Assembly (NCBI RefSeq): GCF_037038585.1
Contig: NC_092520.1
Coordinates: 196,952,706 to 197,016,705 of the forward strand
Length of the DNA: 64,000 nucleotides
Direction: 5' to 3'
DNA from: Patagioenas fasciata
Taxonomy: Eukaryota > Chordata > Aves > Columbiformes > Columbidae
Part shown: in pieces, positions 12,401 through 25,721 of the stretch
How positions within the stretch are numbered: the stretch's first letter is position 1
Layout of the letters: each line of letters begins with the position of its first letter
Notes under the pieces: model-generated
The model's input: only the letters and a program-made list of their open reading frames with translations
Database searches by the model: none
Told to the model about the DNA's origin: nothing
Made by a program: the position numbers and the translations under genes

Positions 12401-15400
12401 ATACTCCTGTCTGGATCACAGATAAGCAGGGTTTCAATTATTATCAATACTAAAAAGAAAGAGAAATTATGACGTTGAGGAGCAGGTTGTATACATGGTG
12501 AATCTCCTTAATGGATCTCACTCTGACATGATGGGGAAAAATCCCCAGAAGTAAAACAATAATGATAATAATGATAATAGATTAGACATTATTTCAGCAA
12601 GATATTCTACAAAGCTTGTCATGTTCAAATGCTGTATCTTCAGCAAAGAAATGTACTGCAGAATATTTGGTTTTATTTGTCTATTTGTAGAAATCACTGT
12701 ATTGCTCCTCAACACAGTAACTCAACTCTATATTTAACACATGATTATCTTTTTTTTTCATTTAATAATGAGCGAAACTGGTAAAAAAATTAGATGATGG
12801 GTTTGGATACATTTTCTTCACCAAATTTCCCATTTTACTACAGCCCAGGAGAACGAATGTCATTAGAGTTTGGGTGGGAATTGGTGACATCAAAATGAAG
12901 CGTTTAAACCATAATTATAAGCACTCTAGTATTTATGTATGCTGTCAGTAAAGAGATGCAGACATTATAAAGGAGAACTTCATTCACCTGTGATCTGAAT
13001 TGTTCTTTGTAAGTGCCTGTCTTCATTTCCTACACAGGAACTGATCACCAGTGGGATGATGCCCAGTTTGATTATTTGGGCAGTTAAGTGTTTTTGCAAT
13101 CTAAGTCCATTCTGAACGAACACAAGTGAAGGCAGGCAAAGCAGAAAGAAAAAAAAAAAAAGAAAAAAAAATTAAGATAGCTAACAAGCAAAAGTTGGAT
13201 GAACAAGATCTGGATTCATTTCACTTAACTTCAGACAGCCTGCTAGGTTAGGACCATCAGTCACTCTAGGTTCCCTCTACAGAAAAACAAATTAGAGATA
13301 GGAACCTTCAGGGAGCAATTTATCCCGCCTAAGAACCAAGTCATCTCTGGTGGTGTATCTCACACTGCTAACTACATGGAAACCTACAGCGTCTTTGCTC
13401 TCAGCTAGGATATTTCAGTTTGATTCCTGTAGGTGTACTTGAGTTTGAATAACAGAGGGGCAAAGCGGTGAGAAACTAGTAGGACATGGAAATTGATTGT
13501 TGGAAAATGAGCAAAAGTTGTAGAGTATGAAAGAGAGAAGATTCAGTACAAATTAATTGCCATGCAAGAGAAAAATCACATAAAGGAGTCTGAAAGACCA
13601 AAGAAAAAAGCAAGAAATCACAAGGAATTCAAAACAAGAAAAAGGCTTTTCTTTTTATTTATAAGTTCAAATGAGCAAGGTCAGCACTAACAGAGTGAAT
13701 TAGGAGGCCATACTGCATTTATTATTGTTTATATTATCTTTATATTACAGCAGACTGGAATAACTCTAGATAATTGGCAAATGTCAGTCCATGCATCACA
13801 TGTGGTTTGATGAGAAACAGAGTTGATGATGGTTTGAAGCATGCTGCCACTTGCAGTATTTCAAACATGCCAAATTACATAAAAAAAAAATTACATCTAC
13901 CCAGGCAGACAAAAATTCTCTAAGCACCTTTGATCTTACTAAGCACCAGATCTTACTGAAACCCAATGTCAAAATTCTCATGAATAAACTTTATGCAATG
14001 TGTGTAATCACTTACTTTAGATATGGGGGGAAGAGGGAGGAAGTACACAAAATGAAAAAACATTTTAAGCTAATTTTTAAGCTACTGTAAACCTGGTTAA
14101 CAATGTAATTGAATATTTGTTATTTGTTGACCAATGTACATCTTGTTAACTAAAAGGCTAAAATACTCCAGTTTTCCTGTTGAACACAACTCTACCTTTG
14201 ACTTGGGAGTTGTACAGTTACTAAACACATGTAATTTACGCAGGCTATTTAATACATTAAATGAACCATGAAGGGCAGATGACCGAGACAAATAATTCTT
14301 TTCCTTGATAGTGCAGTGTTTCAAGTCCTGGGTCTCCCTTTCACACTGATGCAGTATGTGACACTGAAGGACCTAGTTATCACTTTCTAGAAATGGCTTA
14401 ACCTTCAGCTTTGTGTGGCCTGTCTAGTACTATGCCTGGTCAATTAAAGAAAATCAATTTCTGACACTTCAATGCTGAAAACATGGAGTCCCCTTTGAAG
14501 GTAAATAATTACTTCAAAAATGCTTCAGGCAATAATTAACCAAACTAGACTTATTAAGAACACTTGCCTACAGCATTTTTCCATCTCAGATGCATTTAAT
14601 ATCTATCACATAACTTTTAAATTATTTAGATTTAAGCATTTCAGCTTTTAACAATGTTATAATTAACATTGGCTGGTTACACTTTTACACAATACCTTAT
14701 TCTCAAATCACACCATCTTTGTGAAATTTTAGACCTCATGTTCATTTATTTCAGTCTGCAAAGAGTTATGGACATGAATTATTTGATTTGGAAGTCTCTG
14801 ATTTACATTGCTATTCAATAGTCATGGAGAGGGGTGGTTGTGTTATATGCTTCTGTTTGAATCACAGCTTACGGATTTGATCCTACAACACATCTGCACA
14901 AAGAACTCCCATTTAAGCCACTGAGCATGAGAGTGAAAGGCCAACGCTCTTGCTTGTCTGTGGGATTTTCTCCATTGCCTTTAGAAGGCATAGGAAGTTA
15001 TGCAAGACTTTTGTAGTGAAGTCCAATGATGTATGCAACATATTTCAAGTTTGTCATTTTTATTGGCCACCAGCTAGCTACATTATGGTTAAACACTTGA
15101 CTGGAAAAAAAGAGTGGGAAGAAGAGGTAATTTTTGTCAGAATGGGTGTTCACATTTTTTGTGACCAGCTGTGGAATTATTATCCAATTGAAGCCTTAGC
15201 AAGTGCTCAATTTTGAAAGCATTAGTGTTCCTGCTGAAGTCATCAAAAAGCTTTAGAAAAGTTCTCAAATGCATGTAAATGATTTTCAGGGTCTGGGCTG
15301 CCACCTCTCTTGCTTTTATGATACTGGAAAGTTAACATGATAAAGGCAAAAAAGATACTTCATACTTCTGGGTTTGGTGGTTCTGTGATCACCTTATACT

Positions 15401-18400
15401 CAGTGGTCTGAACTATGGTCCTGCCACCATTCTTATGCAAGTAATTTACAGGAGCAGAACGAGAGAATTTCACAGAGCTGGGTTTGAGGGTCATGTGTGT
15501 GCATGGATGTGTGCTTACTGCTGATTAGAAATCCATCCTTCACCACATTTTTTACCTGAACATTTACACTAACAAAAGAACAATCCCATATACAATTTTG
15601 TAACTAAATAAATTAGCCATCTTCAGCCCCTCTGAGATCAGTGGAAGGAACTACAGAAACTCCACATAAAATACTATCCTTTTATTTCCTCTGATTTAAC
15701 TGCTTGATGGATAAAATTTGTATTGTAGGTATCTATCTCCTCTGGTGCCTCATGAATTTCATGAGCATAAAAGCACACTTCATCCTACAAGGCTTTGAAA
15801 ACAAACAAAAAAAAAGGCTATAGAAATTAACAGTCCTTGATTACTTTCTACATTTTGTAGAAGCTATATTCTCCATTTAACAATGTAAAGGTGCCTGGTC
15901 AGGAAAATAAAACACAAAATCATATTGATTTATACCATAAAGTAAAGTGCATACTTATGGGAACTAAGACACCCTAAACTAAGGCAAAATAAAGTTTTCC
16001 TACTTGTATTCACTTACTAGTCTTGAAATGCAGAAATACAAATAATGTAAGTTATATTCATAAGTTAAGTTACACACTTAAGATTCCTCTACAGTCTCTA
16101 TTAAGAGATTCTGTTGACTGTCCACTGGGTTATATCCTACACTAGAGTATGTAACTTTCCTTCTGTAGTTGATCTATTGTCTGTAAAAGGGCTATAAGTA
16201 GATTATAGTGGGGCAAATTGTTGCCTAATTTTAGTAGTGTAGAATGTAAGCAGCTACATAGCTAGTTGTTTAAGCACTCATCAGAGTTAACAAAGATCAG
16301 GCTGGTAATTTGTAGGCAATTCACGTGGCCAGATGTTGTTGTCTCCCTTAGGATAAGGTAAATTGTTCTCAGGGCACTATTAACTCTACTTACAAGATCT
16401 CCATGGACTATAAGGGAAGTCCTGAAAAAAGCTCCTCTGTGCTTGAGGCAGTGGAAGCTCAGGCAAGAAAACTACCTGAGATGCCTAACTGTTAGGTATA
16501 TAAATTTAGATTAGATGAACTGTACCTATTATTTATTTGACACTAGAGCTTTTTCTGCCCATTATCTTGACATTTATTTCATATGACCATGCCATATCAC
16601 ATGGGTCCTATTTCCATTTGGTTCTTTCAGTTTTTTATCACTGACCTCATATACATCAAGACTCACATTGTATTAACTGTGTGAATGTATTATTTTTCTT
16701 TCGTGTATTTAAATTCTAAAGGTTAATTCACTTACAATACTTTACGGTACATCCATAAGAGGTTTAATGAAACACAATCTATTTCACACTAGTATTATTT
16801 GACTGACATTTATTTATTTACAGCAGCTGAGGTCTAATAGGAATAATAATTCTTAAAATGCCAATATTTATTATAAAAGTTCTGCCAAAAGAGTAAAGTA
16901 TTCATTTAGCTGTTGAGTTTTATACATGTTTGGAAAAAAAAATAATGTGATTATATACTTCTCTTCTCTAAGATGATGGGTTTGTGTTCAGTGTAAGAGT
17001 AGAAAATATTACAGAGAAAACATGCCATCATCTGAAATTATAGTAAAAAAACTTTACAGTTGATAACATTAAGTTTCCAACTAAGTTGCTATGAGATTTT
17101 TGTTGAAGTCCAAGGTTACAAGAAAGTAAAGTCAAATGGCGCATTTTATTATTTTACACCCTTTACAACTTCATAGGTAAATGGTACCCTTACTGCGAAA
17201 ACAGATTGATTAATTTTCCGTATACTCCCATATTTTTATATCCTTTCACTGATCTTCACCTTATTTGTGTTCTTTTGCCTTTCATGGATTGTTTACCAAA
17301 GAAAGTCAGAAGCACCATTGCTAATGTTATTCTTGTTATTCCTGCTAATGTTATAGACCTGTCTCCTTTGCTGTTACATGCATTTAACTCCATATTTAAC
17401 AAGGTGAGAGAAGTCTGAACGGAAATATGAATTCCTAACCTTTTTTGAATCACTGAAAGAAATAACATTTGTATTGGTGTCAGAATTATATCCAGCTGAT
17501 GTCTTAGAAGCTTCAGTGCAAACAGCCATCTTCTACAATATTGGATTGTTTTCCATGTGTTAAGTTTCTATGCAGACATGCTGCCCTCCAGGATATAGAG
17601 ATACTCTTAATTCTTAATACCTAATTCTATAAATGCTGCATTGTGTTGAAAAAAGTAAAAATCCAAACATGGAGGAGAAAGAACCATTGACATAGTCTAA
17701 AGGTAGGATGCCATGCAAGCTGGAGGAACAATGTGAGGAAATGCAAATGGGGAATAATAACTTGAATATAGATAATATTTCATACAACTGTATGACCACA
17801 AGTCATCCTTAATAACAGTTTAGCATGAAATAATCATACAAGCCTCTGCACAATCGAGGGAAGTGCTCAGTCTAACAAAAGCAACAATTAGCATCGGGGA
17901 AAGGTTGATTACCACTGTCAAGATTGTCAACTGCAAGTTTTTGGAACAATAAAGATTACATTCCTGTGTTCTCAATAAATTGCCTGCTGTATCACAGGAA
18001 GATTTCCACCAGAGTTTCCTGAGATTTATTGCAAAACTACATTCCTGGAAATTTGTTATGAAACTGACAGCTTTTAAATACCTTCAACAGAAAAACATGC
18101 AACAGGTATTTAACCTCTGAACTGTCAAACATTTTTGCAGGTAATCAGATATTACTATGCTTAAAATCAAAGATGTATTTTGTTTGAAGATATCCCAGAG
18201 CTAGTATTTGAGATTCACTTATATTTTCTGTCACTTTTTGAATACGCTGTCTGATAACCACCTATTAATTGAGGAACTTTCAGAGAATTTAAAGCATCCT
18301 ATATCAAAACTGACCTTGTCTGCATCAGTGAAAAGCAGCAGAGCACATGTATGAGATCAGAGTATTGGCATTTTCTCTGACATGTAAGCAGTGATGAGGA

Positions 18401-19787
18401 AAACAGATGGAAAAAAACATATTAAGTATTGATCCCTTTCTCATTCCTGCATGCTCCTTAATTAGATTTAGATTGCAAACAATGCTATTATATCTTGTGA
18501 CTGTATGCATTAAATGGTGGCCTGAAGAATGTCTATGTAAATTTGAAGCATTAGTCAGATCGAGTGCTTGGGATTTATATGCATCAGAAATATATTTCCA
18601 TAGTTACATTGCAAAGTTTCTTAAAAATTACTTTTTTTTTTAAGTAGAATGCACTTTTAAATTAATTATGCAGAAATATATTAATCTTTTTAGAAATGAA
18701 AGCAAAGAATCTCATATAAAGATGCATTGTGAAAGGTTATGTTCCAAGTATGCAGAAAATGCAAACTAACAGGAGCAGCAATAGGTCATGATTTCTGTCC
18801 TTTTGTTATATCACGGCTATCACTGTAGCTATATCAGCATCTGCCAAGCCAGTACTAAGTAAATGAGCAAACATGTCTCTCCATTTTACACATAAGATAG
18901 TACATCACAAAATTATCCTTCACAGAGCCCGTGTGAGTCCAGCAGAGCTTATCAGCTTAGATCTCTTGTCACACAGGGATAGCTCTCTGATTTCAGAACC
19001 AGGTCCCTGCTACATCAAAGAATATTGGCATTTTACTGATCCCAGCCACCTATGCTTTGCCCAAACAGAAGCAGACCTGAGCAGACAGCTGAGTAGCCTG
19101 TGTAATTCCTCTGTGCACTTTGAATTATAGTGGGGCTTATTAGCAAGGGATCTGTGTTGTAAGAAAATAATTACACTACACAGGGTGCTATGGTAATTCC
19201 TGGTACACAGGCAATCCTAGCTAAGAGAGCCCGGATTCAGGAGTTTGATGCAGAGAGACACAGGAATTCCACAGATTAACTGCAGATTAATGTCTTTCAG
19301 AGAAGAGAAATCCCTTCACTAGAGGAGATCTGGCTACCAAGTAAATATTTTTCCTCAAATTAGGTGTTAAGACCATTGTTGTCAAAACCTAACACAAAAT
19401 TCCATCACACAAGAGTGAAAGATGATGCTGTGAGCATGCTCTGAAACTCTACATGAACAAAAGTGAGTTGGATCAAGGGTCTGCTCTGTGATAAACAGAA
19501 ACCTAAGTTAAGTCAGTTCATTCCCTTGTCTGCCCCTCACTGGATTAGTCAGTCTGACATTTGTTTGTTTTGTTTATCTCAAAAAAACCACCTCCGTGTT
19601 ATTTAAAACAAATACATGAAATTTTTCACCGGAAGTGAAATTTAAGTTACATGTAATTAAAGTTCCTGATTTGAAATTTTCCATTCTGCTATGTAGTGCT
19701 GTTAGGTAGTGATGAAATATACTCTTCTCAGTGGTGCCCAGTAGGAAAATTCCATTTAAACATAATATTTTTATTTGTTTGTTTTTC
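9456..19787. other. AT-rich non-coding stretch, no gene recognised
   Basis: No supported gene. Visible items are poly-A tracts (about 9983-10002 and 13148-13171), a short AAT/ATG microsatellite near 12562-12582 and many small AT-biased open frames that I do not regard as coding. No tRNA, LTR pair or exon-like GC-rich islands were seen. Confidence 0.55.
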
Positions 19788-19974
19788 ACTGTGAGGTTGA
19801 TCAGACACTGGAATAAATTGCTGAGAGGGTCTGCGGAGTCTCCATGCTTGGAAACACCCAAAACCTGACTGATCAAGGACCTCAGAAATTTGCTATAGTC
19901 AACCTTGTACTGTGCAGTGGTGTTAGACTAGACATTCTCCAGAGGTCCCTGCCAAACTCAGCTATTCCGTGAGA
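19788..19974 (+). mobile_element. CR1 LINE 3' end, diverged
   Basis: The stretch follows the order of a CR1 3' untranslated end: a GTGAGGTTGATCAGACACTGG opening, GGAGTCTCCATGCTTGGAAA, then GTGTTAGACTAGACATTCTC, CAGAGGTCCCTGCCAAACTC, and an end on CTATTCCGTGAGA. CR1 is the dominant LINE of birds. It is 5' truncated and old, with many substitutions. Confidence 0.75.
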
Positions 19975-21544
19975 GGTCATGCATGTTAGTGAATATCAGG
20001 GGATTTTTAAGATACATTAATATTTGTTTTCTCTTTGAAGAGCATTGCATGAATATGCTGCTGCCACATATTCCGATACTTCCCACTAGAGCACCAAAAC
20101 CGTCTGTCTATTTTTTTTTTAAATAGGTTGCCCTTCATTATGTTGGGATGCATGAGGAAGCCCAGCATGCCACACATGAGTTACAGAGATGCCTGCTCCT
20201 GGGCATTTAGTTAAAAAATACCCAAATGTCTTAAGATTTAGCATATGTAGATGTTTCCTTATTAAATACTGTTCATTGCATTCACATCTAATCCTCAATA
20301 TGCAATCTACTTATCTGTTCTTTCCTCTCAAAGCAAGACCAAACTTGAAGTTTTATGGAGTGACTGGGAGGAGGGGAGGACATGGACCAGGAGGTAGGAG
20401 ATCAATCTCCTGGCGATTTTTGTTATGCACTACTTATTGCTGTTGTCGTCACTCACAATGGATACAGCAATGGACAGCAGTATTAAACCTTAAAATAAAC
20501 TCATTAAGGTGGTTTGAATGGGATAATCTAAAGGGAGTGACTAGTCTTCAGCAGACACGGGTAAATGGAAAGTCATGGATTGCAGCTCTGTGTCGGTAAG
20601 TTCAATACGGTTTTCCACTGACTGAAATCTACAGTCAAAGAACTTCCAAAGTCTGTGTCTTAGATACCTGGCGTTTGCTGTGTAAGGGAGTAAATATCTT
20701 TTCAAAGGGTCTTGCTTTTCTTTATTTATTAATATTGCAATGCAACTCTTAAAGTCCATTTTTGGTTTGGTATTTAATCCAGTGAAAATACAATTATCCC
20801 CAGATGAAACAAACTTGGGAGAAGGGAAGTTTTCTCAGTCCAAAATGAGGTTGTCAAGGAAGTAAAACTAGACTCTATTGGTTTTAATAATGTATTTATT
20901 TCCTCCAGGCCTCAGCAGCTCTGTTAAGAAACCATACCATAATGTTTTACATTGATGTCTGTAGTTTGGAATTTTTTTTTAGAAGTTATTAGTTAAATGG
21001 CATTCAGGATCAGTGGATTTTTCTTTTGAAGACAGTTACAATTAAAATGTACTGGATTCTAGGCTAAATTCCCTGTATTGCAGATAAAGAAAGCTGTACA
21101 GGAAAAAAAAAAAAAAAAAAAGGCAATTAAAAGAAAAAAGAAAACACCCAAACACACTCACAGCAGATAGGAAAGCATGTGGCTTTGTGCAGCTTTTTGG
21201 ATGAAATTGTCCAGTGAAAACACTGGGAGGGAACATCCAGATTGTCTGGAAATACTCAAATGAGATAACTTCCCTGCTGGATATGCACTGCTGGATGTGC
21301 AGGTGGTTGCTGCTATCTCTGCAGAGCACACCACCAGGGGCATTAGATTCTTCCAACTATGCAGCAAAGGAACACTAATGTCTCCCTACAGTTACCTTGT
21401 TGTCTCCTCCCAAGTGCCTTCCTCTGCTTTTTCTTACTTCACACTCTCACACTAGTGCCTGATACCAATGACAAAACACTTAGAGCAAGACATTTTGCAT
21501 TGTGTGTCCATGCCCAGGCACTGGCGACGTGGGCTGTAGGGCCT
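19975..21544. other. Non-coding stretch, no gene recognised
   Basis: I see no supported gene. It contains a poly-A run at about 21101-21120 and short A-rich stretches. The open frame at 20189-20599 has no domain-like features. Confidence 0.5.
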
Positions 21545-22378
21545 CTGTGAGGAGAGGTCGGGCTGCCCCGTGCTGGACATAGACGGTTCCACCTGGACAC
21601 ACCACAGAGCACAACTGAACCCCTCAGACGAGTTGTTGGCACCTCAGGGAAAACAGATGTGAGAAAGGGCAAAATGCTGCTTGACAGGGAGGAAAAAAAA
21701 AAAAAAAAAAAAAGAAAAGGTGAGAAATGGCCCTGCAGACATCAAGGTCAGTGAAGAAGGAGAGAGAGAAGATGCTGCAGGCACCAGAGCTGGGGTTTCC
21801 CTGCAGCTTGTGGAGGAGACTATGGTGGAAGAGGTATTTCCCTGAAGCCTGTGGACAGACTATGCTGGAGCAGATACCCACACTGATGTCTGTGGAAGAT
21901 GACATGCTGGAGCAGGAGGATATGATCTGACAGGACTGTGACCTGTTAAAGACCCACAAAGGAGCAGGTTTCTCCTCAAGGGCTGCAGCCTGCTGGGAGG
22001 ACTCACTATGGAGCAAGAAAAAGTGTGAGGAGGAAAGAGTGGTGGAGACAAGCTGTTGTAACTGGTTGCAACCCTCCCATTCCCCACGTCCCTGCCCCAC
22101 TTGAGGATGGGGACCAGGGAGAGGAGTTGGGAATGAAGAGTTGAAGCTGAACCTTGGGAAAAAGAGAACAGAAGTTGCTCTTTTAATTTGGTCCTTTTTT
22201 CTTATTGTTTTAATTACCAATAAATTTACCTAATTCTCTCCAAGTTTAGTCTATTTTTGTCTGTGACATTAATTGTTATTTCCCTCTGTCCTACTTTTTT
22301 CCACTGTCCTGTTGATGAGCGGGAGTGAGACAGAGGCTGTGTAGGTGTCCGGCTGCAGGTCAAGGTCAACCACCTACA
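21545..22378 (+). mobile_element. ERVL-like element 3' end (internal tail plus LTR)
   Basis: A longer member of the same family as 9160-9455. The left part has repeated GGAG..CTGGAGCAG-type phrases (21770-22020), interrupted by a poly-A run at 21690-21712. The right part carries GGGAATGAAGAGTTGAAGCT, AATAAATTTACC, CTCTCCAAGTTTAGTC, CCACTGTCCTGTTGATGAGC and the terminal CAAGGTCAACCACC. This order is characteristic of a common avian ERVL-class LTR. No intact coding frame remains. Confidence 0.55.
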
Positions 22379-25130
22379 TATATAGAATACAAATAATACT
22401 TCTTTGAATATCAAGAGCAGCAATATTTTGGTAAACTTTGTCAACACATAGATAAAAAGACATTCTCTCTGTGAAGTCTGCAGCCTATCAATGTATGTAC
22501 AGTACAGGAAGATTCTCACTAAAATCTCACTAATTTTGTTAAGAGTAGCATAGACGAAGTTTCTCGTGCAAAGATCAACATGCTCACAAGGCCAGAACAG
22601 CCTCCACATATGGCAGGCTAAATATTTCTCCCTCTACCACCCAAGCTGTATGGACTACAGCTCTGAATTTGTTTATTCATGTTGCCAACATAGCTCCTGA
22701 TTGTAACAGCAGCATCATCTATGAGAGCAAAAAAGACTCTAAGCTCAAACCAGACACAATGTAACATGTTTGAGAAAAATGTTTAATTAATAAAATATTT
22801 AAAATTAAGTTATACGTTACCCATGCCCAAATAACCCCACAGCTTCTCCTTATTAATTATCCATTTTCACATAATTTTAACCTAAGAAAAAGATCCTTAT
22901 GAGGGACTTGAAAGAGGAAAGAACAGTGGTCTTTCAGTTCTTAAGACACATATCTAACACTTTGTCACATTTTCAAGTAGCAGAGAGGTCAAGTTATCTC
23001 ACTATGTAAGGTATTTTGACATTTTCAATTGCTGCTCTGAGGCGAGCTTTTCATTACTTGCACACTTTTAACTCACATACACTTAAGCCCTACTAATGGG
23101 ATTAGAGAGCTCTGATGATTCATGACAGTAGGTACATCCTCCTGTAGATTTTTGTAGAACTTCCATTAGCATTAAAGGGAGTTACACACCAGAGGACCAA
23201 ACTCTATTAATACGAATAGTGTCTTCAACAAATAGTCTTCTGAACAGCAGTTTGGGCATCCTAAGGATCTGCAGTCATTCAAGACAAATGACTCTGATGC
23301 CAACAGTTTAGCAGCAGAGATTCATCCACTTGCCCATAAGTACTCACAAGAGACTCTCAAGCAAGGCCTTTTTTTGTTTTAGTGGAAATGTCTTCAATTC
23401 TTGAGCCTATTAACTTGTAACAATAGAAATAATAGGAGATGAGACAGGTGTAGAAAGTTTAATTCTTTTCTTGTGAGTTTCAAATTTAAAAAGGGAGTTC
23501 AAAAAAACCATTATAAAAAGGGTATTAAAATTCATGAATACCAGTATAATATAATTTTGATCTGCACAGTTTTTCAGGGATTGTTGTCAGTTTCTATTCC
23601 ATTGTTAGCCATTATTAACAGCAAATATGACAGATACACTAATGAAATCGATTTGGTCATGTTATCAATTTAATTCAAAAATGTAACCCCATTTTATGAC
23701 CATGTAAGTTATAAAGGCTTATAGGCTAATTTAATCTGTCACTGCAAGAGTTCTCTACTGGACTTCTTAATAACTAAGTGTAGGTTTAACTTAATTTTAT
23801 TTTTTACATTTTGAATTAATTACTTCAGTGCAGAAGTAAGCATGTTAGTTTAGCCCATGGTAGGACTGAAATATTTGTCAATGCACTTTTGTAAAGGAAA
23901 CCTTTCTGTGAAATTAATATAGCAATACAGTATTGCCTTGGAACCTGATACATGTTGTAGCTGAGCAATAGATTTCTGTGGAGCATATATTCCCTGAAGC
24001 TGACCCACTGCCTAAGGAACTAATACATTTCTAATGGTCTTAGTAATGGCGCACCTTATTGTAAGTAAGTTTTTGAAGGCAGAATGAAATCAGTGTGGTC
24101 ATCAAACACGTCTCTCTCCTTAATGATATTAGAAGACTCTGCAATATATTGCTTCTTGTAGACGGTAGCATTTTCAGGAGCACTGATCAGCTGCTGAAAC
24201 CAGGGCAAAGCTTTTATATCACGTTTGGAAAAACAGATAAACCTAAATATCATTATGACAGGTGTAACCAGCTGGCGTCATTGTACACAGACTTCTGAAT
24301 TATTTCACTGAGCGAGTAAATGTTTAGACTTGGTAAAGCTCTTACCTTTGAACACAATCTTAGGCATGATCTTAAGAAATGGAATAAGAAGCAACAACAA
24401 TTTTATTCCCATTTTTACCTGCAGTTCAGTTTGGTTCTTGAGGAAGAGCTGTTCTCAGAGCATCAATAAATACTGTTGGATGCAAATAATTGTCTGACAA
24501 TCTGATTGCCTTGTTTCCAAACCCAAGCTATCTTTACAAATAAAAGAAAGCCAACAAACTTCACTGTGCATATATCTAGACTTCATGAGCCTAATTCTGC
24601 ACAAGACAGGCAATGAAATAATGTTATGAGACTTCTGAAAAAGCACAATTTTCTTCCTTTAAACAGGAGAGAGAAAATAAGAAATCATCCATTCCTGTTC
24701 TCCGAAGAAAGGCAGCCGAAACACAATGATTCCAAATTATGCAGCCCATCCAAAATCCCTTCAGAGTAGTGAACCTGGGGCCTGCTAACCATCTGGCATA
24801 GAAATACACAGCTAGAAACAATATCATGAGCTGGGCTTTTAGTTTGCACTGTACTCCCCACTGCCAAAACCACACCACCAGCCAAAACAGGCTGAACATC
24901 CTTAAAATAGTTCCTTTAAAACTGGAGATGCACCTATTCCTGTCCCATTGCCTGACCTGTTGCTGTGACTCCCAATTTGGAGAAAAAGGAGAGGAGAAGT
25001 TTGTTGAGTTCCTCAAAATGCCTAAGGAAACTACACTCATCACCAAAATAATACAAACTAGCCTTGCCATGGAGCCACTTAAATACATTTTCTTAAGAAA
25101 AAAAAAATCAAGGTCTTGCAGGGCTGCTAG
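22379..25130. other. Non-coding left flank of the array
   Basis: AT-rich up to about 24.6 kb, with no supported gene. A 370-codon minus-strand open frame (24624-25736) crosses from unique DNA through an intron and an exon of RhoGAP copy 0. It is a chance frame, not a gene. Confidence 0.5.
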
Positions 25131-25720
25131 CTGCAGCTGCAGTTGTGCAGCTGCTCTTCCAAGCAGCTCCCGTGCCAGCATTGGCTGAAGACAGGAGGCA
25201 GCCAGGAACCTCTGAAGAGCAAAGCTGGCGTGGGCCGGGAAGGCTGCAAGGGGCTGTGAAACACAGCGTACCTTCCCTGTCACCTCCACCAGGACATCCA
25301 GAGAGAGCGATGTCCTCCTCTGGTGGGCCAAGGAGGTTGGGCCCCACACAGATGGCCAGGTTGATGGCTCTCGTCTTGGTGATGGTGGCATTGCTGCTGA
25401 TGTTCTGCAGCAGCCGCAGCAAGGTCTTGAGGAGGAGGAGGTTGGCCTCGGGTAACATGCACGCCACCCTGTAGAAACAGGAGCCCAATGTACAGAGATG
25501 AAGTAGGGGTTGTCAAGACAGGTGTCCCATGCTGATGTCAGCCAAGCCCACCCCACGGAAGGCTCATCAGCCAAGCTGGCTCTACAGCAGAGGGGCTGTC
25601 TTCCCTGAGAGATTGCCACCTTCCTCCCTGCCTGCCCTTCTGGCCAGAGTCCCTTTGGACAAGGAGCCAGCCCCAATGCCTGCATCTTTTTCAGGAAGGC
25701 TGTGCCTATGCAGGCAAGTG
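25131..25720 (-). pseudogene. RhoGAP copy 0: truncated, frameshifted ARHGAP20/TAGAP-like fragment
   Basis: This segment matches about 31831-32420 of the first full unit with roughly two dozen mismatches, far more than the full units show among themselves. It contains one exon (25272-25468, minus) encoding the second half of a RhoGAP domain, with LPEANLLLLK and NLAICVGPNLLGPPEED visible. An extra base near 25310 shifts the frame just after PPEED. Two nearby residues differ from the array copies (Lys-Met-Thr-Ala became Lys-Thr-Arg-Ala), and Arg-Lys before LPEAN became Cys-Met. At 25720/25721 the match jumps directly to the start of the 9,020-bp unit, so all 5' exons (arginine finger included) are missing, and so are the 3' exons. 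It cannot encode a working GAP. Confidence 0.85.
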
Positions 25721-25721
25721 C

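Noticed and set aside
20189-20599. 136-codon plus-strand frame
   Set aside because: No domain, no codon structure, and no splice partners in an AT-rich repeat-bearing region.
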